From assembly GCA_946480995.1 (NCBI GenBank), contig CAMLMF010000135.1, positions 1 through 6,809 of the forward strand: a DNA stretch of 6,809 nt, given 5' to 3'. The notes beneath the pieces are model-generated. The model did not search any database, was not told the origin of the DNA, and saw only the letters and a program-made list of their open reading frames with translations. This document shows, piece after piece, positions 1-5,734 of the stretch; positions within the stretch are counted from its first letter, which is position 1, and every line of letters begins with the position of its first letter. This stretch comes from an uncultured Bdellovibrio sp. (GTDB taxonomy: Bacteria; Bdellovibrionota; Bdellovibrionia; Bdellovibrionales; Bdellovibrionaceae). A program made the translations under genes and the position numbers.

Positions 1-4
1 CCCC

Positions 5-700
5 ATGGAATTGCTTTATCAGGACGAACATTTTATTGCTGTGAATAAGCCCTCGGGTTTTCACGTGCATCCACCAGAGAATCCTGAGTTCCGTGTGCCT
101 CGTGACAAAATCATGCTTTATCATGTGCGAAAAATGATGAAACAACACGTTTTCCCGGTGCACCGCTTAGATGCGGGAACCAGTGGCGTTTTACTCTTTG
201 CACTGTCGTCCCCGGCAGCAAGCCAACTGTGCAAGCTGTTCACGGATCGCAACACGCATAAGACTTACCAAGCAGTGACTCGCGGTTATACTCCAGAATC
301 AGGTCGCATTGAAATTCCTTTGGAGTTGGATTCAACGGGAGACCTCGTCGATGCACAAACCAGCTTTCGTCGCTTAGGTTTACGTGAGTTCCCAGTGGCC
401 GTTGGGAAAAAATTTCCTACGGCACGCTACTCGTGGGTGGAAGTAACACCCCACACAGGGCGCTATCACCAGATCCGTAGGCACTTTAACCGAATATCCC
501 ATCCCCTGTTAGGTGACGCGGTTCACGGGGATTCCCATCACAATCGTTTTTTTAGAAATGACTTAGGAATCGAGGGCTTGTGCTTAAAAGCCCTGCGCCT
601 AGAGTTCACTCATCCGTGGAGTCAGGAAGCCATTTCCATTGAAGCTCCGCCCTGTGAGAAGTGGAAGAAAATTCAACTTCTGTTCGAGTCTGCCCTGTAA
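5..700 (+). CDS. truC: tRNA pseudouridine synthase, RluA family, TruC-type
   Basis: This 231-residue cytoplasmic enzyme should isomerise a uridine to pseudouridine in tRNA; E. coli TruC acts on U65 in the T stem of certain tRNAs. The N-terminus (LYQDEHFIAVNKPSG, residues 4-18) is the standard opening of the RluA catalytic fold. The catalytic motif HRLDAGTSG lies at residues 53-61, with Asp56 as the expected nucleophile. A second signature, TGRYHQIRRH followed by HPLLGDAVHGD, lies at about 151-176 and resembles TruC closely. There is no N-terminal S4 domain, as expected for TruC and unlike RluA-group enzymes such as RluD. The protein is a little shorter than E. coli TruC (about 260 residues). 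The ATG four bases into the window fits the family start, but its ribosome binding site lies outside. RluA family is nearly certain; the exact target uridine is inferred from similarity. Confidence 0.9.
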   Translation: MELLYQDEHFIAVNKPSGFHVHPPENPEFRVPRDKIMLYHVRKMMKQHVFPVHRLDAGTSGVLLFALSSPAASQLCKLFTDRNTHKTYQAVTRGYTPESGRIEIPLELDSTGDLVDAQTSFRRLGLREFPVAVGKKFPTARYSWVEVTPHTGRYHQIRRHFNRISHPLLGDAVHGDSHHNRFFRNDLGIEGLCLKALRLEFTHPWSQEAISIEAPPCEKWKKIQLLFESAL

Positions 701-713
701 AAATTGAATCCCT

Positions 714-742
714 TTGACGTCTTTTGTCAGCCAGCGTAAAAA
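714..742 (+). promoter_or_regulatory. candidate sigma-70 promoter for the M1-like peptidase gene
   Basis: A -35 box TTGACG (714-719, 5 of 6 consensus bases) is followed after 17 bases by TAAAAA (737-742, 4 of 6). Transcription would start near 749, giving a short leader that still contains the Shine-Dalgarno GAGG at 754-757. The gap after the truC stop is 63 bases, so independent transcription of the peptidase is plausible. The call rests on box matching by eye only. Confidence 0.45.
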
Positions 743-763
743 ACCGGCACTCAGAGGTATACC

Positions 764-2833
764 ATGTCTAAGACTCAAGCTCTTAACAAGCTGATGATTG
801 TTATCGGTCTTCTTTTTGTTCTGCTTGTTACATTGCAAACCCACGCGGCCACAGCGACAACTGTGCATCACAAAATGACCGTGGAATTGCATCCGGGTTT
901 GCGCATGATGAAGGTACAAGACGTTGTTACTTTCCCTAAAGATTCTCCTCGTAAATTAAGTTTTCTTCTGCATAAGGACTTGCAGATTTCTTTGACCAGC
1001 GCAGACGACTCTTTGACACTTCTGCATGCGGCATCTGGGGATGAGTTTTATTCTGAATACGGATTAGAACTTGGTGGCGCGGATTTAAAAGCTTCTTTTC
1101 AGTATCAAGGTATCGTTTATGATCCGGTCGTTGACGACAACAGTCGCGGATTGATTTCCGCTGAAGGCGCGACACTGTTTGGTAATACTTATTGGTATCC
1201 GTCATTTTTAGGTCAGCAAAAAAGCTTTGATGTAACCGTCAAAGTTCCCACGCCTTGGAAATCTCTGGTGCAAGGACAGATGGTCAGCACGCAGACGATC
1301 GGAAAAAAACAAGTTTCACGATTTGTTGAAATCTATCCCCAGGAAGACATTTACTTAGTCGCAGGTCCCTTTTTTACCTATGATCTGGCGATGAAAGACG
1401 GCAAAAAAGTTCAGGTTCTATTGCGCAAAGAAGATCCCTCTTTAGCACAGTCATTTTTAAATTTAGTACCGGATTACGTCGAACACTTTAGCAACATGAT
1501 CTCTCCGTACCCGTACCAATCTTTCAGTGTGGTAGAAAACTTCTGGGAGACAGGCTATGGCATGCCAAGCTTCACGTTACTGGGCCCCTCTGTCATTCGT
1601 TTGCCCTTTATTTTAAATTCGTCCCTGCCCCATGAGATCTTGCACAATTGGTGGGGTAACAGCGTCTATGTCGATTATGACAACGGTAACTGGAGCGAAG
1701 GTCTGACAACTTACATGGCTGACTATTGGCAACAGCAGTTGGCTGGCAAAGAGCAAAGCTATCGTTTAAACAGCCTGATCAGCTTTAATGATTTTGTTGG
1801 CACTGCCGCTGACAAAGACTTCCCTTTGCGTAAGTTCCAGGGACGCCACAACTCCAGCTCGCAAGCGGTGGGTTATAACAAAGCGATGATGTTCTTTCAT
1901 ATGCTTGAATTCCGCTTTGGTGCGGAAACATTTAAGAAGGCCCTTCAGGATTTTTATGCGACGAATTTATTTAAACGCGCCTCTTTCGCCGATATTCAAA
2001 AAAGCTTTGAAAAAGTCACTTCGCAAAATCTTGAGAACATCTTCACACAATGGTTAGATCGCACCGGTGCGCCAGAGATCGAACTTTTTGATGTGAAAGT
2101 CGCAGCCCGAGCTGATGGCAGCTTTCGCACGACCTACACTCTTTCCCAAAAGCAAGAGTTGCTTTATGACCTTTATGTCCCTGTGGTTTGGACATTTGCT
2201 TCGGGTGAAGAATTAAAACAAGTGGCGTTGTTAAATCAAAAGTCCTTGGTGTACGCCAACGTCTCTAAGTCCCACCCTGTGAAAATTTCTATTGATCCAA
2301 GCTTTAATGTTTTCAGAAAGCTTTATACCGCAGAACGCCCAGCGACTTTGTCAGCTGTGTTTGGCAGCCCTTCTGTGCACTTTTATTTCGATCCGACCTC
2401 TAAGGACGCCGCAGGCTTTGTAGATGTGTGGAAACAGCGTATTGAAGGTAAGACTTCTATTCATTCAGTTGCTGATTTAGCCACCCCAGCCAATGAGGGC
2501 GCCCTGGTTTTTGTGGGTGATCAGAACGCATTTACTGCCTTCATGAAAGAACAGTTGCAAGAGCAAAAGTTTTCTTTGGATGACTTGAATATGACCATTG
2601 AGGGCCAGGAGTTTTCCATCGCTGGCACAAGCACTGTCTTAGTAACGCGTTTAAAAAATAATCCTGAACAAACCGTCGTCTGGGTGCGCTGGAGCAAAGA
2701 CAACAACCCCGTGGAGTGGGCTTCGCGCTTAACTCACTATGGAACTTTTGGAATTTTAGTTTTCCAAGGTCGTCCTGTTGTTGTAAAAAGCACTTGGCCG
2801 GTCTTACAATCTCCATTGCAGCAAGCTCTTTAA
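764..2833 (+). CDS. exported M1-like (gluzincin) zinc metallopeptidase, GxMEN motif replaced
   Basis: This 689-residue protein is a predicted periplasmic or secreted zinc peptidase. Residues 1-28 form a signal peptide: a lysine near the N-terminus, a hydrophobic stretch at 11-24 and a likely cut after THA. There is no lipobox Cys. A beta-rich N-terminal domain precedes the thermolysin-like catalytic domain. The zinc site is H290-E291-I-L-H294 with the third ligand E312 in WSEGLTTY. Tyr371 (GYNKAMMFFHML) fits the transition-state Tyr of M1 enzymes. The spacing from the second His to the Glu ligand is 17 residues, one less than the usual 18. The position of the M1 motif GxMEN holds GYGMPSF (264-270), so the glutamate that binds a free amino terminus is not evident. 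Residues from about 440 on form a C-terminal region I do not recognise. GAGG at 754-757 supports the ATG. Substrates are unknown. Confidence 0.88.
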   Translation: MSKTQALNKLMIVIGLLFVLLVTLQTHAATATTVHHKMTVELHPGLRMMKVQDVVTFPKDSPRKLSFLLHKDLQISLTSADDSLTLLHAASGDEFYSEYGLELGGADLKASFQYQGIVYDPVVDDNSRGLISAEGATLFGNTYWYPSFLGQQKSFDVTVKVPTPWKSLVQGQMVSTQTIGKKQVSRFVEIYPQEDIYLVAGPFFTYDLAMKDGKKVQVLLRKEDPSLAQSFLNLVPDYVEHFSNMISPYPYQSFSVVENFWETGYGMPSFTLLGPSVIRLPFILNSSLPHEILHNWWGNSVYVDYDNGNWSEGLTTYMADYWQQQLAGKEQSYRLNSLISFNDFVGTAADKDFPLRKFQGRHNSSSQAVGYNKAMMFFHMLEFRFGAETFKKALQDFYATNLFKRASFADIQKSFEKVTSQNLENIFTQWLDRTGAPEIELFDVKVAARADGSFRTTYTLSQKQELLYDLYVPVVWTFASGEELKQVALLNQKSLVYANVSKSHPVKISIDPSFNVFRKLYTAERPATLSAVFGSPSVHFYFDPTSKDAAGFVDVWKQRIEGKTSIHSVADLATPANEGALVFVGDQNAFTAFMKEQLQEQKFSLDDLNMTIEGQEFSIAGTSTVLVTRLKNNPEQTVVWVRWSKDNNPVEWASRLTHYGTFGILVFQGRPVVVKSTWPVLQSPLQQAL
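2781..2810 (+). promoter_or_regulatory. candidate promoter for tRNA-Arg inside the peptidase gene
   Basis: TTGTAA (2781-2786, 4 of 6 consensus bases) and TACAAT (2805-2810, 5 of 6) are separated by 18 bases within the last codons of the peptidase gene. A start near 2817 would give a leader of about 22 bases before the mature tRNA 5' end. This is the best pair I could find upstream of the tRNA. The alternative is co-transcription with the peptidase and release by RNase P. Confidence 0.4.
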
Positions 2834-2838
2834 AATAG

Positions 2839-2914
2839 GACCCCATAGCTCAACAGGATAGAGCGTTCGTTTCCTAAACGATTGATCCCCGTTCGAGTCG
2901 GGGTGGGGTCACCA
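2839..2914 (+). tRNA. tRNA-Arg (anticodon CCT)
   Basis: This is a complete 76-base tRNA with an encoded CCA end. The acceptor stem is GACCCCA (2839-2845) with TGGGGTC (2904-2910). The D stem is GCTC/GAGC (2848-2851, 2861-2864) around a loop containing GG. The anticodon stem TTCGT/ACGAT carries a seven-base loop with anticodon CCT at 2873-2875. The T stem is CCCCG/CGGGG around TTCGAGT (2892-2898), and the discriminator is A2911. CCU reads the arginine codon AGG. The only flaw is a U-U mismatch at the outermost anticodon-stem pair (2866/2882). The gene begins five bases after the peptidase stop and ends 14 bases before the stop codon of the convergent WYL regulator, with no room for a terminator hairpin. 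Confidence 0.96.
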
Positions 2915-2928
2915 TACCTTAGGACGCT

Positions 2929-3666
2929 TTATAACGACTCGGAAAACTGTTTAAAGATTTCGATAAAGCGTTCTTGGCGGTGCATGCGAAAGCTTTCCTT
3001 TAAAATTTGCGCCTTTTGAATACGATCAACACGCAGGGATCGAATGTCATTTCTCAATCGATCCCAAGCCATCACGTACCACAAAGGCCAACTTAATAAT
3101 AAATATTGAGCCTCGATGTCCCTTTCGGTGATACGTCCCTGCTCGTCCTTATAGAATATTTTAAGAACCTTCATTTCAAAAAACGCTTCATGCAGCGTAT
3201 TTTTAATATATTCGGGTACTTCGTCCACAGAGCTCGCAACACGTTCTGCGCTGGCATTTTGTGTGATAAAAACTCTTTTACGGATCAGCTGCAGTCTTTT
3301 ACGATGCTCTTCAGGAAACGATTGAAAGACCTTGTCGCGTAATGAGCGAATCTGGGTCAGCAGTAAAGGTGACTTAAATTTTTCTGTGATCGCCAGCGAC
3401 AGAATCAAATCCAAAGACTCTTTGTAATTTAATTGCAGACGTCCTAGGCCCCATTGCGAACTCAGACGCAGGCCTCCGCCTCGGCCGCGGTCGGCTTCGA
3501 TGGGAATTCCGGAATCACGCAGTTCATCTATGTCACGCATCAAGGTGCGGTGACTGACGCGCAGTTTTTTTGCCAAGGCTTCACTGGTGCAGTGGTCGTC
3601 CGCTTTTAATAAGCCAAGCAGTCGATCCATACGCAACTTTTTAGTTTGATACGTGCTTTTTGCCAT
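2929..3666 (-). CDS. HTH/WYL-domain transcriptional regulator (YafY type)
   Basis: This is a 245-residue cytoplasmic DNA-binding regulator. Residues about 11-68 form a DeoR/HTH_11-type winged helix-turn-helix, with a recognition helix around VSHRTLMRDIDEL (37-49) and a glycine-rich wing RGRGGGLRL (60-68). After a helical linker, the WYL domain spans about 150-235. Its core W196-Y197-V198 is a conservative variant of W-Y-L, and it carries the conserved IRSLRVDRI (208-216) whose arginines line the presumed ligand pocket. WYL domains are thought to sense nucleotides, nucleic acids or other small ligands; the ligand here is unknown. The start is supported by AAAGGG five bases before the ATG on the minus strand. 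The gene diverges from a GFA-family gene, and a strong palindrome lies between them, so autoregulation and control of that neighbour are likely. Its 3' end faces the tRNA-Arg gene at close range. Confidence 0.9.
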   Translation of the reverse strand: MAKSTYQTKKLRMDRLLGLLKADDHCTSEALAKKLRVSHRTLMRDIDELRDSGIPIEADRGRGGGLRLSSQWGLGRLQLNYKESLDLILSLAITEKFKSPLLLTQIRSLRDKVFQSFPEEHRKRLQLIRKRVFITQNASAERVASSVDEVPEYIKNTLHEAFFEMKVLKIFYKDEQGRITERDIEAQYLLLSWPLWYVMAWDRLRNDIRSLRVDRIQKAQILKESFRMHRQERFIEIFKQFSESL

Positions 3667-3683
3667 ACACCCTTTATAAAAAC

Positions 3684-3708
3684 AAATATGACATATTATG
3701 GCATATTT
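3684..3708. promoter_or_regulatory. 25-bp palindromic operator candidate between the WYL regulator and GFA gene
   Basis: The 12-base arms AAATATGACATA (3684-3695) and TATGGCATATTT (3697-3708) flank a central T and are complementary at 11 of 12 positions. Each half holds its own small palindrome, ATATGACATAT (3686-3696, perfect) and TTATGGCATAT (3696-3706, one mismatch), so the site can also be read as two tandem operators. The centre supplies TATTAT (3694-3699) as a -10-like box on the plus strand and CATAAT (3700-3695) on the minus strand, so a bound repressor could cover promoters in both directions. Binding by the adjacent WYL regulator is inference from position. Confidence 0.65.
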
Positions 3709-3735
3709 ACGCCGATACTGAAAAGGACAAAGAAC

Positions 3736-3804
3736 ATGAACTTACGAAAGGACATTCTATGGCAGAAAAAACATATCACGGCAGTTGTCACTGCGGTTCT
3801 GTAA
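3736..3804 (+). other. possible 22-codon leader ORF overlapping the GFA start
   Basis: An ATG at 3736 has AGGA (3724-3727) eight bases upstream and opens a 22-codon frame ending at TAA 3802-3804, in a different frame from the GFA gene, whose start lies inside it. The peptide begins MNLRKDILWQKK. Its Shine-Dalgarno spacing is good, but it may be chance. If translated, it would couple or compete with GFA initiation at 3759. I do not recognise the peptide. Confidence 0.25.
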
Positions 3805-4166
3805 AAATTAAAGCGAAGATTGATTTAAGTAAGGGCACGGGTCGTTGCAATTGCAGCTACTGTCGCAAGGTGCGCAGTTGGAGTGTGATCGTAAAGCCCG
3901 AGGCCTTTGAGTTACTGTCCGGACAGGACAGTCTTTCAGATTATCAATTTAACACAATGAGTGGACATCATACCTTCTGTAAGAATTGTGGCTGTCGCCC
4001 CTTCGGGACAGGATACTTAGAAGAATTGGGAGGAGAGTTTGTATCTATTGCTATTTCTTGTTTGGATGATGTGCAACCATGCGAGTTGGTGGACGCTCCA
4101 ATTACTTATTTTGATGGTCTAAATAATAACTGGTGGAATAAGCCAGCTGAGATTCGTCATCTTTAA
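3759..4166 (+). CDS. GFA-family zinc-binding protein (formaldehyde-activating enzyme/CENP-V fold)
   Basis: This 135-residue cytoplasmic protein has the cysteine pattern of the GFA family. GSCHCGS (C10, C12) and RCNCSYCRK (C30, C32, C35) are followed by FCKNCGCRPFG (C74, C77, with C79 beside them), which together form structural and catalytic zinc sites. The founding member, Gfa of Paracoccus, speeds formation of S-hydroxymethylglutathione, but most members have no proven reaction, so the substrate here is open. The ATG at 3759 is preferred because AAAGGA lies at 3747-3752 and the protein then starts MAEKTYHGSCHCG, as in relatives. The frame stays open upstream to 3660, but that would overlap the regulator start and add unrelated residues. 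It diverges from the WYL regulator across the palindrome and is probably its target. Confidence 0.87.
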   Translation: MAEKTYHGSCHCGSVKIKAKIDLSKGTGRCNCSYCRKVRSWSVIVKPEAFELLSGQDSLSDYQFNTMSGHHTFCKNCGCRPFGTGYLEELGGEFVSIAISCLDDVQPCELVDAPITYFDGLNNNWWNKPAEIRHL

Positions 4167-4173
4167 AGCGGAC

Positions 4174-4206
4174 GTCACAATGCCGACTTTACGCCGGCAT
4201 TGTGAC
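4174..4206 (+). terminator. perfect 12-bp hairpin after the GFA gene, terminator-like but lacking a T tract
   Basis: GTCACAATGCCG (4174-4185) and CGGCATTGTGAC (4195-4206) pair perfectly around a nine-base loop, beginning seven bases after the GFA stop. A classic intrinsic terminator needs a U tract right behind the stem. Here the next bases are CGGGCAG, and the first T run is at about 4238. It may protect the mRNA 3' end or stop transcription with a helper factor. Confidence 0.6.
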
Positions 4207-4331
4207 CGGGCAGATGGCTTGAACTCAGACTGGCCTGTTTTTTCTGTAAAACTTTCTAGCGCACTGTGAAGTGTTTGTTTATTTCTTAGGGTTCAAGTAT
4301 TCCGTCGGAACAGCAACAACAATTAAATATC

Positions 4332-4346
4332 GAGAATCTGATTCTC
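4332..4346. promoter_or_regulatory. 15-bp perfect palindrome just upstream of the four-Cys exported protein
   Basis: GAGAATC (4332-4338) and GATTCTC (4340-4346) are exact inverted repeats around one T. The right arm ends two bases before the AAAGG ribosome binding site (4349-4353) of the gene starting at 4358. A further short palindrome, TTCCGTCGGAA, lies at 4300-4310. The one-base centre argues for a dimeric protein site rather than an RNA hairpin. I found no convincing promoter boxes here and no adjacent regulator to assign. Confidence 0.4.
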
Positions 4347-4357
4347 CGAAAGGCCTT

Positions 4358-4780
4358 ATGAAGTACCTTACTTTTGTGTCTGCTGTCGTCCTATGCTCTA
4401 TGAGCTATGCTACCCCTTCAACTCCCTGCCTTTATGAAGCTACGATGATTTATGCTGCCAACCCAGAATTGCACAGTGTGCAAGTCAACTTACTGGTGGA
4501 AGGCTATGGCAACCCTCATCTAGAGCGTAAAGCCGTCGACATATACCTTGCCGAAACTTGCATCGACGAAATCAGCATGAACCAAGAAGTGGATGCAGAA
4601 CGCCTGGCGTGCAATCAAATCACAGAAAAGCGTCCTACGGATTTAACTTGGTTTGCGGTGGATTATTCGCAAAGCTTCAGTATGGCCATTGAAGACAGCA
4701 AAGAGCTTTTGGGCTTAGACCAAAATTGCCGTATTCAATATAAGAAGAAAACCTATCTGTACCAGAACTTAGTTGACTAA
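4358..4780 (+). CDS. small exported protein of unknown function with four cysteines
   Basis: This 140-residue protein belongs to no family I recognise. Residues 1-18 (MKYLTFVSAVVLCSMSYA) form a short signal peptide with a likely signal peptidase I site after SYA; Cys13 is not in a credible lipobox. The mature chain of about 122 residues has Cys24, Cys68, Cys85 and Cys124, enough for two disulfides in the periplasm or outside the cell. It is rich in acidic residues in the middle (QEVDAERLA, IEDSKELLGLD) and ends with a lysine/tyrosine patch, YKKKTYLYQ. The frame is open back to 4271, but the start at 4358 is preferred because it puts the signal peptide first and has AAAGG four bases upstream. 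It is a single-gene unit: a palindrome lies just upstream and a strong terminator just downstream. Confidence 0.72.
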   Translation: MKYLTFVSAVVLCSMSYATPSTPCLYEATMIYAANPELHSVQVNLLVEGYGNPHLERKAVDIYLAETCIDEISMNQEVDAERLACNQITEKRPTDLTWFAVDYSQSFSMAIEDSKELLGLDQNCRIQYKKKTYLYQNLVD

Positions 4781-4793
4781 AAGTGCTTTAAAC

Positions 4794-4843
4794 ACAAAAC
4801 ACTCCTAGCCTCAGAATCCTTGGGGCCGCTGGGAGTGTTTTGT
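4794..4843 (+). terminator. strong intrinsic terminator, probably bidirectional
   Basis: ACAAAACACTCC (4794-4805) pairs perfectly with GGAGTGTTTTGT (4832-4843). Four more pairs (TAGC with GCTG, including one T-G) extend the stem to 16 bp around an 18-base loop. The A-rich left arm and T-rich right arm provide a U tract on either strand. It begins 13 bases after the stop of the four-Cys protein gene. Confidence 0.85.
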
Positions 4844-4882
4844 TCTGAGCCATTCGACAGAGCCAGAACAATTCCTGAGACG

Positions 4883-4903
4883 AAAATCTTCTAGACAGAT
4901 TTT
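4883..4903. repeat. 7-bp inverted repeat in the region upstream of the lipoprotein gene
   Basis: AAAATCT (4883-4889) and AGATTTT (4897-4903) are perfect inverted repeats. The seven-base spacer contains the palindrome TCTAGA (4890-4895). The site lies about 60 bases upstream of the candidate sigma-28 promoter, a suitable place for an activator or upstream control element. No role can be assigned from sequence alone. Confidence 0.35.
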
Positions 4904-4940
4904 ATTGGTTCAACAATTTTCAAAGTTCACCGCAAAACTA

Positions 4941-4967
4941 TCAAGGTTTTAGCTGGCATTCCGATTG
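4941..4967 (+). promoter_or_regulatory. candidate FliA (sigma-28) promoter for the lipoprotein/DUF4230-like pair
   Basis: TCAAGGTT (4941-4948) and TCCGATTG (4960-4967) are separated by exactly 11 bases. The sigma-28 consensus is TAAAGTTT-N11-GCCGATAA; the matches are 6 of 8 and 5 of 8, with the core CCGAT intact. A start near 4975 would leave the ribosome binding site AGGGGGA (4982-4988) in a short leader. No good sigma-70 pair was found between the terminator and the gene. The call comes from matching by eye. Confidence 0.4.
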
Positions 4968-4995
4968 CTTTATTCGACAGCAGGGGGAACGAACG

Positions 4996-5724
4996 ATGAG
5001 ACAACAAACAAGATCAATTGCTACTTTTGCAGCCATTTCTCTTATTACCATGTTGGGCTATCAAAACTGTACCAATATGAAATTCGCGGAAATGGGATCA
5101 CAAGAAGCAGCCAGCATTAGCCCTGGGGTGGTTTCACCAACGCCTATCGCCGAAGTTCCTGTGGAACAGCCACAAACTCCGGTGGTAACGACTCCGCCAA
5201 CTAACGTTAAAAAGATCACGTGCACGGCAACTAGCGAACCGGCTGGTAAACCGACGGGCTTTGTCTATTCGGCCAGTTCGAACTCTTGCGTTCCTTCTTC
5301 AGGCTATGGACCGACATATCGTTTCCGTATTTTATGTGACTCGGATTTGCCAAGCAATCCTGTAGGCATTCGCATTCAATACAATATTAATTATTTCTCG
5401 CAAATCACAAACGCCAAGTACTATTTGCAGAACTCTGCGAACTATTATCGAGGTCGTTCATTTTACACGCGCGCCTATGCACCTGAAGGAACTCCTGCTG
5501 GCGCCTTGGCGACAGTGTATGGCTTGACCCAAATTTCAAAAGCTAGCGCTAACTCTGTGGTTGTACAGGCTCCGTTCTTTTTCTTAGACGGTCATCCTGT
5601 AGACTCTGTTTCACGTGACTGTAACAACGTTAGAAACTGGGACCTTGGTCTTTATGTTTATATCGATAAAAACGGCAGTCCAGAGCTCTTTAATACTGAA
5701 GCCGCACGCGTAAACTTACTGTAA
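4996..5724 (+). CDS. putative lipoprotein with proline-rich linker, unknown function
   Basis: This is a 242-residue exported protein that I cannot assign to a family. Residues 1-24 are a signal peptide with Arg2 and Arg6 and a hydrophobic core (ATFAAISLITMLG). It ends in Y-Q-N-C25, which is placed like a lipobox but lacks the usual small residue before Cys. I read it as an atypical lipobox of the kind I associate with Bdellovibrio; otherwise it is an ordinary secreted protein. Residues about 38-70 form a low-complexity linker rich in Pro, Val and Thr. The globular part (about 72-242) has Cys76, Cys98, Cys114 and Cys209 and many Tyr and Asn residues, suggesting a disulfide-bonded beta-rich domain. 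AGGGGGA at 4982-4988 supports the ATG. Ten bases separate its stop from the next gene, so the two are probably one operon. Confidence 0.7.
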   Translation: MRQQTRSIATFAAISLITMLGYQNCTNMKFAEMGSQEAASISPGVVSPTPIAEVPVEQPQTPVVTTPPTNVKKITCTATSEPAGKPTGFVYSASSNSCVPSSGYGPTYRFRILCDSDLPSNPVGIRIQYNINYFSQITNAKYYLQNSANYYRGRSFYTRAYAPEGTPAGALATVYGLTQISKASANSVVVQAPFFFLDGHPVDSVSRDCNNVRNWDLGLYVYIDKNGSPELFNTEAARVNLL

Positions 5725-5734
5725 ATTTGAGGTC

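Noticed and set aside
599..1205. Minus-strand open frames at 599-919 and 936-1205.
   Set aside because: They lie antisense to well-supported genes, have unnatural composition and no family features.
1217..2010. Direct repeat CAAAAAAGCTTTGA at 1217-1230 and 1997-2010 inside the peptidase gene.
   Set aside because: Both copies encode Gln-Lys-Ser-Phe in unrelated parts of the protein, so similar codon choice explains it.
2521..2846. Minus-strand open frames over the end of the peptidase gene.
   Set aside because: They are antisense shadows of the peptidase; one even overlaps the tRNA 5' end.
3106..3342. Plus-strand frame of 78 codons inside the WYL regulator.
   Set aside because: It is fully antisense to the conserved regulator and lacks any recognisable features.
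3660..3758. Upstream extension of the GFA reading frame to an ATG at 3660.
   Set aside because: It overlaps the start of the divergent regulator, runs through the palindrome and promoter region, and adds 33 residues not typical of the family. The start at 3759 has a good ribosome binding site.
4271..4357. Upstream extension of the four-Cys protein to an ATG at 4271.
   Set aside because: It would bury the signal peptide behind 29 residues and cross a palindrome; the start at 4358 has AAAGG and gives a proper signal peptide.
4852..4980. Direct repeat ATTCGACAG at 4852-4860 and 4972-4980.
   Set aside because: Nine bases with dissimilar flanks; it could be chance, and no element is bounded by it.
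2900..5139. The tRNA 3' end GGGGTGGGGTCACCA (2900-2914) has a 13 of 15 match at 5125-5139, which might suggest an integration site duplication.
   Set aside because: The second copy lies in the coding sequence of the lipoprotein's linker. No integrase or mobile genes lie between the copies, and the match is short and imperfect.
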